A stretch of DNA of 64,000 nucleotides from Blastopirellula marina (GTDB lineage Bacteria > Planctomycetota > Planctomycetia > Pirellulales > Pirellulaceae), in the NCBI RefSeq assembly GCF_002967765.1, contig NZ_PUHY01000001.1, positions 62,001 through 126,000 on the forward strand, read 5' to 3'. Below, piece by piece: positions 25,188-33,297 of this stretch. The notes under the pieces were generated by a model that saw only the letters and a list, made by a program, of their open reading frames with translations, was not told where the DNA came from and searched no databases. The position numbers and the translations under genes are program-made. The number at the start of each line of letters is the position of its first letter. Positions within the stretch are counted from its first letter, which is position 1.

Positions 25188-27026
25188 ATGAAACGTTTAA
25201 CCTTACTCGTCGTTGCCATGGCTGGCTTGTTCATGGCCTCGCAGGCGTCGGCACAGCAACTTTTCTCCGGAATCACCGGACCGCTCCAGGTTCAACCGGT
25301 TCAGAAAAGTAATACCGTTCAGGTACCGTTTATTACGTGGGGTGGCGACGCAGCTACCTTCTACGCCAACGGTGGACTCGATACCAAGCCAGATTCGATC
25401 TATGGCAAGATGGGCCTCAAGTTCAAGCTGACTCCTGGAGACGACTTCGTCCAACAGGTGAAGGACTACATGAACGGCAAGTCGCCGTATCTGCGCGGTA
25501 CCTTCCGCATGTTAGGTCAAGCCAGCGAAGTCATTGGAACCGACCCTCGCACCAAACCGGTTGTTGTTCTGCAACTGTCCTGGAGTGCTGGTGACCACAT
25601 CGTGGCCCGTCCTGGTTTCAAGACCCTGAACGACCTGAAGGGTAAGGACAAGAAGATCAAGATCGCTTGTCAGCAAGGTGGTCCGCACGTGGGCTTATTG
25701 TTTGACGCCCTGGCTGCCGCCCAGTTGACCAACAAAGATGTCGAAGTGGTATTCGTGGATGACCTCACGGGTCCTAATGGTGCGGCGGAAAAGTTCCGAA
25801 CCGACGAGTCGATCGATGCGTGCTGCGTCATCACGCCAGACATGATCGGTCTGACCGGTGGAATCGACACGGAAGGAACGGGCGCCGAAGGAACCGTTAA
25901 GGGCGCCCATGTGCTTGTTTCGACGCAGAACATGTCACGCTCGATCGCTGACGTCTACGCGGTTCGAAAAGACTGGTATGACGCTCATAAGGAAGAAGTC
26001 GAGAAGTTCGTTGCCGGTTATCTCAAGGCCAGCGCGGAAGTTCGCAAGATGCGTGACGACTTCGAGAAGACACAGCGAATGTCGCCCCAGTACAAGCAAC
26101 TACTGACGATGTGCCAGCAGATCTTTGGTGAGGAAGTTATTCCGACCTTGGAAGTTGACGCACACGGATTGCTGCTGGACTGTGGGTTCGTCAACTTGCC
26201 AGGCCAAATCGCGTTCTTCCAACAATCAGGTAATTTGAGCGGTTTCGATGCAAAGCTGACCGCGGCGCTTGATCTGGCAACTAACTGGGGTTACGCCAAG
26301 ACTCGCAAGGGATTTGATCCGCCAAACTTCAGTTATCGTGACATCGCCAAACTTTCTGAGTTGGAATATGTTGAACCACAGAAGATCGTCAAAGGCGAAG
26401 GGATCACACAGTTCCCAGGTGACGACCTTGATTCCGACACGATCGTCAGCTTCACGATTTCTTTTGAGCCCAATCAAACCGATTTTTCGGTCGATCGATA
26501 CGGCGCCGAGTTTGATCGAGCTTTGCAATCGGCCAGTACTTTTGGTGGTGCTGCGGTCGTGATTCGTGGCCACTCTGATCCAACCAAAACGTTGGTTCAA
26601 CTGATCAAAGCGGGGCTAGAAAAAGGAATCATTCGGCGCACCGGACAGCAAGGCAATTATCGCTACTTCATCAACACCCAAGGGGGAACCAAGGAAATGG
26701 ATCTCAGCCAGACCAAAGATATGGTCCAGCTAATCCAGTCCGGCGCCTTCGAGGGAAAAGCGGATAGCCCTTTGCAAACGATGCAGGCCGCTCTAAACCT
26801 TTCACAGGCTCGGGCCGAGCAGGTTAAAGATGCGATTATCAAGTACGCCGAACAGAAAGGCGTAAATGTGAATCTGTCGCAACTACAACCGTTAGGCGCT
26901 GGGATCTCCGATCCGGTGATTTCGAAGCCGACCAACATGGCGGAAGCAAAGCAGAACATGCGAGTGGAATTCCGAATCGTGAAGGTGAATCCTGAAGAAC
27001 TCTCCGATTCTGACTTCAACTTCTAG
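25188..27026 (+). CDS. Periplasmic substrate-binding protein fused to an OmpA-like domain
   Basis: The 612-residue exported protein has a signal peptide (about 1-23, Ala-Ser-Ala-Gln). A NitT/TauT (NMT1-like) substrate-binding domain spans about 40-400. A C-terminal OmpA-like domain (about 425-605) carries a Gly-His-Ser-Asp peptidoglycan-binding-type turn and a late Met-Arg-Val-Glu-Phe-Arg strand. The OmpA core contains an insert of about 70 residues after the first motif. The ATG has a good GGGAGG site. The fusion would tether substrate capture to the cell wall. It belongs to a cassette with two further binding proteins and one permease. The ligand is unknown. Confidence 0.8.
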   Translation: MKRLTLLVVAMAGLFMASQASAQQLFSGITGPLQVQPVQKSNTVQVPFITWGGDAATFYANGGLDTKPDSIYGKMGLKFKLTPGDDFVQQVKDYMNGKSPYLRGTFRMLGQASEVIGTDPRTKPVVVLQLSWSAGDHIVARPGFKTLNDLKGKDKKIKIACQQGGPHVGLLFDALAAAQLTNKDVEVVFVDDLTGPNGAAEKFRTDESIDACCVITPDMIGLTGGIDTEGTGAEGTVKGAHVLVSTQNMSRSIADVYAVRKDWYDAHKEEVEKFVAGYLKASAEVRKMRDDFEKTQRMSPQYKQLLTMCQQIFGEEVIPTLEVDAHGLLLDCGFVNLPGQIAFFQQSGNLSGFDAKLTAALDLATNWGYAKTRKGFDPPNFSYRDIAKLSELEYVEPQKIVKGEGITQFPGDDLDSDTIVSFTISFEPNQTDFSVDRYGAEFDRALQSASTFGGAAVVIRGHSDPTKTLVQLIKAGLEKGIIRRTGQQGNYRYFINTQGGTKEMDLSQTKDMVQLIQSGAFEGKADSPLQTMQAALNLSQARAEQVKDAIIKYAEQKGVNVNLSQLQPLGAGISDPVISKPTNMAEAKQNMRVEFRIVKVNPEELSDSDFNF

Positions 27027-27047
27027 TTCGGTTCTGGAACGGGAAAG

Positions 27048-27068
27048 CGTCTCACCATTGGTGAGACG
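27048..27068 (+). repeat. Intercistronic hairpin between SBP-OmpA and vWA genes
   Basis: Perfect 9-bp arms CGTCTCACC and GGTGAGACG surround a 3-base loop. AAGGGGG before the vWA start follows shortly. There is no T-run, so transcription may continue with adjusted mRNA stability. Confidence 0.55.
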
Positions 27069-27091
27069 TACATTAAAGGGGGAAAGCGACC

Positions 27092-28012
27092 ATGAATCGA
27101 TTCGGCATCCTGACATGCCTGACGTTCCTTGTCTTGTCGCACTATTCATCGGCAAATGCGGCAGACGATCTCAAGATTGTGGTGATCTTGGACAACTCCG
27201 GCTCGATGAACGAGTACATGCCCGGCGGGCAGACAAAAATAGTCGCTGCCAAGCAGGCGTTGCTTACGGTACTCGATCAAGTGCCCGCTGGTTCGGAAGT
27301 TGGTGTTCTCCTGTTAAACGATGGCCCCAAAGGTCCCTGGTTGATTCCGCTAGGGCCCATCGATCGAGATTCGGTAGGTCCGGCAGTGAACTCGCTCTCC
27401 GCAAACGGAGGCACGCCTCTCGGAGCCACCATGAAAAAGGCAGCCGACGAACTGCTGAAGCTGCGGGAAAGGCAACGCTACGGCACATACAAGTTACTGA
27501 TTGTTTCTGACGGTGAAGCAGGTGATAGCTACCTGGTTGATCAATACCTCCCTGAGATTCAAGCTCGTGGTCTTTTGATCGATGTGATTGGCGTGGCAAT
27601 GAACAAGCAACATAGCCTGGCGACTCGAACGAGTACGTATCGCACGGCCGATGACCCCGCTTCGCTGGAGAAAGCTATTTCGGCCGTTGTCTTAGGTGAA
27701 AGTAGCACAGACAGCTCGGATAATACCGGCCAGAGCGACTTCGAACTGCTTGAGCCGTTTCCTGCGGAACTAGCCGCAGCATCGCTCACAGCTCTGACCT
27801 CACCGGCAAATAAGCCGATTGAGACAGGTTCGATGCCAGCTAACGAGGACACCGCTCATAATTATCCATCGCACTCCGGGAGGCAGTCTAATCAGCCCCC
27901 AGCCAATCAGGATAACGGTGGTGGAGGTGGCTGGTCGAAGATGCCAATTCTGCTCTTGGCGTTCGTATTCATCGTGATTCGTGTTTTAGTAGGAATTGCC
28001 AAGCGTAAATGA
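27092..28012 (+). CDS. Membrane-anchored von Willebrand factor A domain protein
   Basis: The 306-residue protein has a signal peptide (about 1-24). A vWA domain at about 27-205 has a complete metal-ion-dependent adhesion site: Asp34-x-Ser36-x-Ser38, a Thr in Gly-Gly-Thr-Pro-Leu-Gly, and Asp in Ser-Asp-Gly-Glu. A Ser/Pro/Asn-rich linker follows, then one C-terminal membrane helix (about 280-300) with a Lys-Arg-Lys end. The domain faces the periplasm. vWA domains often bind partners through Mg2+ and accompany AAA+ ATPases, as in MoxR or chelatase pairs; here the AAA+ protein is two genes upstream. The partner is unknown. Confidence 0.82.
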   Translation: MNRFGILTCLTFLVLSHYSSANAADDLKIVVILDNSGSMNEYMPGGQTKIVAAKQALLTVLDQVPAGSEVGVLLLNDGPKGPWLIPLGPIDRDSVGPAVNSLSANGGTPLGATMKKAADELLKLRERQRYGTYKLLIVSDGEAGDSYLVDQYLPEIQARGLLIDVIGVAMNKQHSLATRTSTYRTADDPASLEKAISAVVLGESSTDSSDNTGQSDFELLEPFPAELAAASLTALTSPANKPIETGSMPANEDTAHNYPSHSGRQSNQPPANQDNGGGGGWSKMPILLLAFVFIVIRVLVGIAKRK

Positions 28013-28100
28013 GCACGACACAATAGGCGGTTGTTGAAACAACGCTTTGTCACGGCTCGTTAAGTATTTAGTCAACCGTAACCACGCCAGGAGCGATTGA

Positions 28101-29648
28101 GTGTCGAAAGGCAAGTTGCTTGCAGTCAGTATCGTGTGGCTGCTCATTCTCGCCGTGGGTGTGATCACTTGGAAGACTGTCTTTGCACCCGTCGTTGAGC
28201 AATCGCAAGCCGAGCTCGAACGTCAAGAAGCCGAGCGACAGCGTAAAGAACGCGAAGCGGCGCTGCGTAAAGGCGGTTCTGACAGCCATTATCGCTCCCA
28301 GGTGAATATCGCTATCGATGGTTTTAGTGGCTACGCCGTGCTTCGCAGTCCGGAGTTCGAAGAAGGGCTACGTAAGCAAGGGATTAAGCTTAATCTATCC
28401 GACGATGGAGCGGATTATTCGGCACGCCTCGAATCGCTCAAAAAGGGGACGACCGACATGGCCGTCTTCACGATCGATGCCTTGGTGAAGACGAGCGCTC
28501 AAATGGGAGACCTTCCGGCAACCATTGTCGCTGTGATCGACGAAACCGTAGGAGCAGATGCGATTGTCGCTTACAAGCAGGCCTATCCCAATGTTGATGC
28601 CCTGAACGATGCGGAAACGAAGTTTGTGCTGACGCCTGACTCGCCTAGCGAGACGTTGGCCCGCGTGGTCATTTCCCGATTTCAGCTCGACAAGTTAGGT
28701 GCCAATCCTTTTGTCGAAGTCCGCGACGCAGCCGCTGTGATGGCTCGTTATAAGCAGGCGAAACCCTCTGACAAATTAGCCTACGTCCTGTGGGAGCCAT
28801 ACGTTTCGCAGATGCTCAAGAACGAGCGAATGCACGTTGTGGTCGATAGCTCGCGATTTCCGTCGGCAATTGTTGACGTTTTGGTGGTTAGTGACGATTT
28901 TATCGCTAAAAATCGGGAAGTAGTCCGCCAAGTCATCGAGGCATATCTGGCCGCAAACTATGCTTACCGGGACGATTCTCGCCGGGTGCAGTTGGTGATC
29001 AGCGATGCCGAAGCGGGGGGATCGCCCTTGAGCCAAGAAGAAGCCGCACGCCTGGTCGACGGCGTTTGGTGGAAGAACACGCAAGAGAATCTGGCCCACT
29101 TCGGAGCTCGATCGGGTGACAAGCTCCCGCATATTGAAGACATGATTGCCGGTGTCACTGCCGTGCTACGTGAGTCTCGTTCGATCGATAAAGACCCCAC
29201 AGATGGGAATCCCAATTATTTATACAACGATTCAATCCTGCGTGATTTAAGCGACTTTCAACCAGGCGTCGAAAGCGAAACGATCCGTGGAACGGCCATG
29301 CCGAGACTGACCGATGAGCAGTGGAGCTCGCTGGTTCAAGTTGGCAAGGCCCGAGCGCCGACGTTGGTCTTCGCACGTGGTCGAGCGACGTTGACCGAAA
29401 GAAGCCGTTCGCTACTAGACGAGTTGGCGGGCACCTTGCAATCGACACGCTATTACGTGATCGTGCGGGGAAATGCCTCGCTGCAAGGCGACTTAGAGGC
29501 CAACAAGCTTCTCGCAGAACAACGGGCCAAAGAGGTCGAGCGTTACCTGATCGCCCAGGGTGTCGATCGAGATCGTGTGCGAGCCATCGGCGTCGAGCCA
29601 AGCGGCAGCACTTCGGTGTCGTTCGTATTGGGCGAAGTTGCCTACTAA
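28101..29648 (+). CDS. Membrane-anchored substrate-binding/OmpA-like fusion protein
   Basis: The 515-residue protein starts at a GTG with CAGGAG eight bases before it. One N-terminal helix (about 5-27) is followed by a Glu/Arg-rich coiled coil (about 33-58). A NitT/TauT-type substrate-binding domain spans about 65-360 and a C-terminal OmpA-like domain about 405-510. The helix lacks a good cleavage site, so it probably stays as an inner-membrane anchor while the OmpA-like end may touch peptidoglycan. It shares the two-part design of the protein at 25188 but differs in length and anchoring. Three binding proteins for one permease is unusual. Confidence 0.78.
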   Translation: MSKGKLLAVSIVWLLILAVGVITWKTVFAPVVEQSQAELERQEAERQRKEREAALRKGGSDSHYRSQVNIAIDGFSGYAVLRSPEFEEGLRKQGIKLNLSDDGADYSARLESLKKGTTDMAVFTIDALVKTSAQMGDLPATIVAVIDETVGADAIVAYKQAYPNVDALNDAETKFVLTPDSPSETLARVVISRFQLDKLGANPFVEVRDAAAVMARYKQAKPSDKLAYVLWEPYVSQMLKNERMHVVVDSSRFPSAIVDVLVVSDDFIAKNREVVRQVIEAYLAANYAYRDDSRRVQLVISDAEAGGSPLSQEEAARLVDGVWWKNTQENLAHFGARSGDKLPHIEDMIAGVTAVLRESRSIDKDPTDGNPNYLYNDSILRDLSDFQPGVESETIRGTAMPRLTDEQWSSLVQVGKARAPTLVFARGRATLTERSRSLLDELAGTLQSTRYYVIVRGNASLQGDLEANKLLAEQRAKEVERYLIAQGVDRDRVRAIGVEPSGSTSVSFVLGEVAY

Positions 29649-29687
29649 CCACGGCCTGGAAGCCGCGGAATTGATAAGCTATGGCCA

Positions 29688-30407
29688 ATGGACGACGTCA
29701 AAAAAAAGGTCTTACTCGATCTGTTCGTTTCGCCGTGGGTGATCGTGCCCATGGTCGGTGGTCTAAGCGCATGGATGCTGTCGTGGGGTATGGACGGAAG
29801 CACGACCCTCAACATGATTGGTTTGGCCGGAGTACTAGCCGGAATGGGAATTCAAGCCTCGCGATTGATCTTCGGGATCGAAGATTTGACCAAGAAGGCA
29901 CACACTTACGTCACCGAACAAGAAAAGCTGGAACAAGAGCAGAAGTTGGATCAATTGATGGTCCGGCTCAAGAAAGACGAAGATCCGCGGAGCGAAGAAT
30001 GTTTGAAGCGTCTACGGACGCTGCATGCTTCGCTCGCCCTTGAACCACCGCAAGGCCATACGGCAACCATGTTTCGGGAAAAGGTCGACAAGTTGTTCCT
30101 AGCGGCAGTTCGTCAGCTGGAACGTTCCCTCGAACTTTGGGAGAAGTCGCGTCGATTGCCCGGCAACACAAGCCGCCTTCTTCTCACTGAGCGGAAGAAG
30201 GCAGTCGACGAGGTGGTGCTAACGGTAAACCACTTATCGCGCACCGTCGAGCAGTATCATGCCTTTCAGCTGAAAGACAGTGACGACGAATTGGCCAAGT
30301 TACGCGAAGAATTAGACCGAACGATTGAAGTTGCCCGGCGAACCGAGGAAGTCATCGACGCCCTCGACTCGCCCAGACAATATGACGACGCCGAGTACGA
30401 GCGATAG
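29688..30407 (+). CDS. Membrane protein with long coiled-coil cytoplasmic tail
   Basis: The 239-residue protein has two hydrophobic segments at about 11-30 and 36-60. An acidic/basic helical tail (about 65-235) with heptad-like Leu spacing follows, rich in Glu, Lys and Arg. I recognize no family. It lies directly before the PspA-like gene, so it may anchor or organize the PspA-like polymer at the membrane. A second ATG frame at 29681 overlaps but encodes a basic, low-quality product. The start at 29688 is the natural one. Confidence 0.65.
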   Translation: MDDVKKKVLLDLFVSPWVIVPMVGGLSAWMLSWGMDGSTTLNMIGLAGVLAGMGIQASRLIFGIEDLTKKAHTYVTEQEKLEQEQKLDQLMVRLKKDEDPRSEECLKRLRTLHASLALEPPQGHTATMFREKVDKLFLAAVRQLERSLELWEKSRRLPGNTSRLLLTERKKAVDEVVLTVNHLSRTVEQYHAFQLKDSDDELAKLREELDRTIEVARRTEEVIDALDSPRQYDDAEYER

Positions 30408-30460
30408 TTCCCCGACCACCAACTGAAGATTGACCGCCTAATCAGGAAGCGAGAGTTCCT

Positions 30461-31273
30461 ATGTTCAAAGCAGTCGGCAAATACATGCGTGCCGTATGGT
30501 ACTTGATGACGTTTCGCATTGACAAAGCCAGCGAGTCGCTGCGAATGAACCCGGGCGTGGTCTCGGCCAACTACGACCGAATCATCGAAGAGAAACGAAG
30601 CCGCATCAATCAGTACAAAGATGCCATCGCCTCGATGATTGCTCAGGAAGAAAACAAGAAGCAAAAGCTAAAAGCGATCACCGAAGAGATCGAGAAGCTG
30701 GAAAAACTAAAAGCAGGCGCCGCGGCGAAAGCACGCCAAGTCGCCGCCAAATACAGCGGCAACCCGGAAGCGACCCGTAACGATCCAGAATATCAAAAGT
30801 GCCAAACGGCCTTCACCGATTTCAGCAGCACTTTGGCGGAGAAACAGGCTCGTGCTACGGAGCTGGAAGGTGATATTGAAGGCCTGGTCGAAAACATCAA
30901 TCGCCACAAGCTACAGATTCAGACGCAAATGCGAGAACTGGAGAAGCTTGGCGAAGAAAAGCACGATGCCGTCGCAGATATTCTCTCCGCAAACGAAGAG
31001 AAACAAATCGCCGACATGATGACCGGCCTGTCGCAGGATCAAACCAGCGAAGAGCTCCGCGAACTGCGCGAACTGCGACAGAAAGCTTCGGCTAATGCCC
31101 GTGTCAGCCGCGAATTGGCAGGACTCGATACCAAACAGGCCGAAGCTGAATTCATGGAATTCGCCACTAACAGCCAAGCCAACGACGAGTTCGATGCCTT
31201 GATTGGTTTGACCAATCAAACGCCCGAACCCGAAAAGGATGGTCCGGAATCGACAAGAATTCCCGAGAGTTAA
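30461..31273 (+). CDS. PspA/IM30-like (ESCRT-III-type) coiled-coil protein
   Basis: The 270-residue protein is almost entirely helical. An amphipathic N-terminal helix (about 1-25, aromatic and basic) fits the lipid-binding helix of PspA/IM30. Long charged helices at about 35-100 and 105-185 fit the hairpin, and shorter helices with an acidic Pro/Glu tail follow. PspA proteins coat and repair the inner membrane and belong to the ESCRT-III superfamily. The ATG has AGGAAGCGAGAG upstream. The AAA+ ATPase in the same run is a candidate disassembly factor. No PspF-like regulator or PspBC is present. The assignment rests on architecture, not on a signature motif. Confidence 0.65.
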   Translation: MFKAVGKYMRAVWYLMTFRIDKASESLRMNPGVVSANYDRIIEEKRSRINQYKDAIASMIAQEENKKQKLKAITEEIEKLEKLKAGAAAKARQVAAKYSGNPEATRNDPEYQKCQTAFTDFSSTLAEKQARATELEGDIEGLVENINRHKLQIQTQMRELEKLGEEKHDAVADILSANEEKQIADMMTGLSQDQTSEELRELRELRQKASANARVSRELAGLDTKQAEAEFMEFATNSQANDEFDALIGLTNQTPEPEKDGPESTRIPES

Positions 31274-31323
31274 CGAACAACCATCAGACGAAGACGTACA
31301 CCTCACACCCAAGGAATTAACAG

Positions 31324-32385
31324 ATGCGAATAACCAATCTACTGGCAGGCGTAGCCGTTCTGGCAGCGATTGTCGGTTGCAACACCGGGGGCGGCAGTAG
31401 TGAAGACAAGTTGCCCGAGTTCAGCCTGGCTTGGAGCGAATACCCAAGTTGGTCGGTCTTCGGCGTAGCGCACGAAAAAGGTCTGATCGACAAAGACGCC
31501 GGTAAACTTGGCGAATTGGAAAAGAAATGGGGCGTTGACGTCGTCCTGGTTCAAGCCGACTACGATCCATGCTTAAGCCAGTACGGTAACTCGACCGTGG
31601 ATGCGGTCTGCATGACGAATATGGACAGCCTTGCTCCGGCTGGCGGACGCGATTCGGTCGCGATTATTCCTACCTCGACCAGCATCGGAGCCGATGCCTG
31701 CATCACAGTTGGTATCGACTCGATTGATGCCCTGAAGGGTACACCAACCTACGGCCTGGAAAAGTCTGTTTCGCAGTATGCTTTTGAACGCTGCCTCGAG
31801 ATCGAAGGACAAGATCCCAAGGCGTTTGAGTTCAAACAGATGGATCCGGGCGCTGCCGCGTTGGCCATGCAGTCAGGTGACGCCGACGTAAAGTCGATCA
31901 TGGTCTGGAATCCGTTCGTCCTGCAGACACTCCGCGATCGTGAAGGATCGAAGCGATTGTTCGACTCGAAGAAGATCCCGGAAGAGATCATCGACATGGT
32001 GGTTGTTAGTAAAGACAGCCTGGCCAAAGAAGGTGGCGAAGAGTTCGCTTGCTGCGTAATTGATGCCTTCTATCAAGTGAACAAAATGATCGAATCGGAC
32101 AGTACGCGTCCTGAGACCCTTAAAGCTTTGGGTGAAAAGTTCTCGAACCTCGGCCTCGACGACATGAAGATCATCGTCCAGGAAACGCAGATGTATAAGA
32201 CTCCCGAAGAAGGGATCGCCTTGTTCGAGAAGAAAGACTTTCAGGACAAGACCATGCCGATGGTGGTTGACTTCTGTGCAACGCACGATATCGTGACGGA
32301 CAAACCAACGGTCGGTTTCGGCGACGCTGGTGCACAGCTCAACTTCGACGCCTCGTACATGAAGAAGGTACAGGAAAAGAAGTAA
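31324..32385 (+). CDS. NitT/TauT-type substrate-binding lipoprotein
   Basis: The 353-residue protein has a lipoprotein signal with Cys19 (Ile-Val-Gly-Cys). It folds as a periplasmic binding protein of the nitrate/taurine class, with a Trp-Ser-Glu-Tyr-Pro segment after the linker and a Trp-Asn-Pro-Phe near residue 197. Three paired Cys regions in the mature part are unusual. It lies directly before the permease gene, so it is the most likely cognate binding protein of the importer. A strong 14-bp hairpin follows, as often seen after highly expressed binding-protein genes. Confidence 0.85.
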   Translation: MRITNLLAGVAVLAAIVGCNTGGGSSEDKLPEFSLAWSEYPSWSVFGVAHEKGLIDKDAGKLGELEKKWGVDVVLVQADYDPCLSQYGNSTVDAVCMTNMDSLAPAGGRDSVAIIPTSTSIGADACITVGIDSIDALKGTPTYGLEKSVSQYAFERCLEIEGQDPKAFEFKQMDPGAAALAMQSGDADVKSIMVWNPFVLQTLRDREGSKRLFDSKKIPEEIIDMVVVSKDSLAKEGGEEFACCVIDAFYQVNKMIESDSTRPETLKALGEKFSNLGLDDMKIIVQETQMYKTPEEGIALFEKKDFQDKTMPMVVDFCATHDIVTDKPTVGFGDAGAQLNFDASYMKKVQEKK

Positions 32386-32418
32386 CGTCTTGCAGGACGT
32401 CACAATCGAAGTAATTGC

Positions 32419-32453
32419 AGCAAGGGCACGAAGCGACGTTTCGTGCCCTTGCT
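32419..32453 (+). repeat. Strong stem-loop between binding-protein and permease genes
   Basis: Perfect 14-bp arms AGCAAGGGCACGAA and TTCGTGCCCTTGCT surround a 7-base loop. The following bases are only moderately T-rich. It may be a partial terminator or 3'-end stabilizer that keeps the permease at a lower level than the binding protein. Confidence 0.65.
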
Positions 32454-32494
32454 CGTTCCTATTCCACTAAGCCCAACTCGGAAAGATTGCCGGT

Positions 32495-33289
32495 ATGATC
32501 CGTCGGCCCATCAGCCAGCAAAGCCGCATTCTGTTAGGCATCGCGAGCTTTGTCGTTCTGTTGATCGGTTATGCCTGGATGTCCCATCGGGCGCACGTCG
32601 AGAATCCTCGCAACAAGACGTTGCCTAACTTCTCGCAGCTGACCGAAGGCTGGTCGCGGATTGCACAGGGTGAGGGCGGAATTGACCTTTGGGTCGATAT
32701 CAAAGCATCGGCCACACGATTGGCTGCCGGTATTGCGGCCGGTGCCGCCTTGGCGTTTGTCGTAGGATTAACCATGGGATGTTTTCCCATTGTCGAGGCC
32801 ATCCTCCTGCCACCTATTGCGTTCTTCGCCAAGGTCCCCCCGACGGCGATGCTGGCCGTCTATTTTGTCCTTTTTGGTGCGACGGGGATTGAGATCTTTG
32901 TGGCCCTTATCGGTTTCGGAATCTTCCCGACGCTCGCTCAATCGATCGCTCAGGCGGCTCAAAAGGACGTGGATGATCACACGCTTTACAAAACTTACAC
33001 TTTGGGGGCCTCGAACTTCGAGGTCGTATGGGAAGTTGTTCTGAGGCAGATCTTGCCGCGCATTATCGAAAGTGCACGCCTACAGATCGGCCCTGCCATG
33101 GTGTTTTTAATCGCTGCCGAATGGGCCTTAGCTACACCGGGTATTGGTTACACGCTGCGAATGCAGTCACGTCTTCAGAACATGAACGTCGTTTATACTT
33201 ACCTGGCGATCCTGGGCATTGCCGGATTGGCAATCGACCAGATGCTAATCTATTTGCGAAGATACCTTTGTCCCTGGTTTGGCGACTAG
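32495..33289 (+). CDS. NitT/TauT-type ABC transporter permease
   Basis: The 264-residue inner-membrane protein has about six helices. The binding-protein-dependent permease EAA loop is near 165-190 (Gly-Ala-Ser-Asn-Phe-Glu-Val, then Leu-Arg-Gln-Ile-Leu-Pro-Arg-Ile). It pairs with the ATPase at 21158 and the upstream lipoprotein. It is the only permease of the cassette and the last gene. A short inverted repeat (CTAGC/GCTAG, 33286-33301) covers its stop and that of the convergent kinase gene. Confidence 0.88.
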   Translation: MIRRPISQQSRILLGIASFVVLLIGYAWMSHRAHVENPRNKTLPNFSQLTEGWSRIAQGEGGIDLWVDIKASATRLAAGIAAGAALAFVVGLTMGCFPIVEAILLPPIAFFAKVPPTAMLAVYFVLFGATGIEIFVALIGFGIFPTLAQSIAQAAQKDVDDHTLYKTYTLGASNFEVVWEVVLRQILPRIIESARLQIGPAMVFLIAAEWALATPGIGYTLRMQSRLQNMNVVYTYLAILGIAGLAIDQMLIYLRRYLCPWFGD

Positions 33290-33297
33290 CTTTCACG

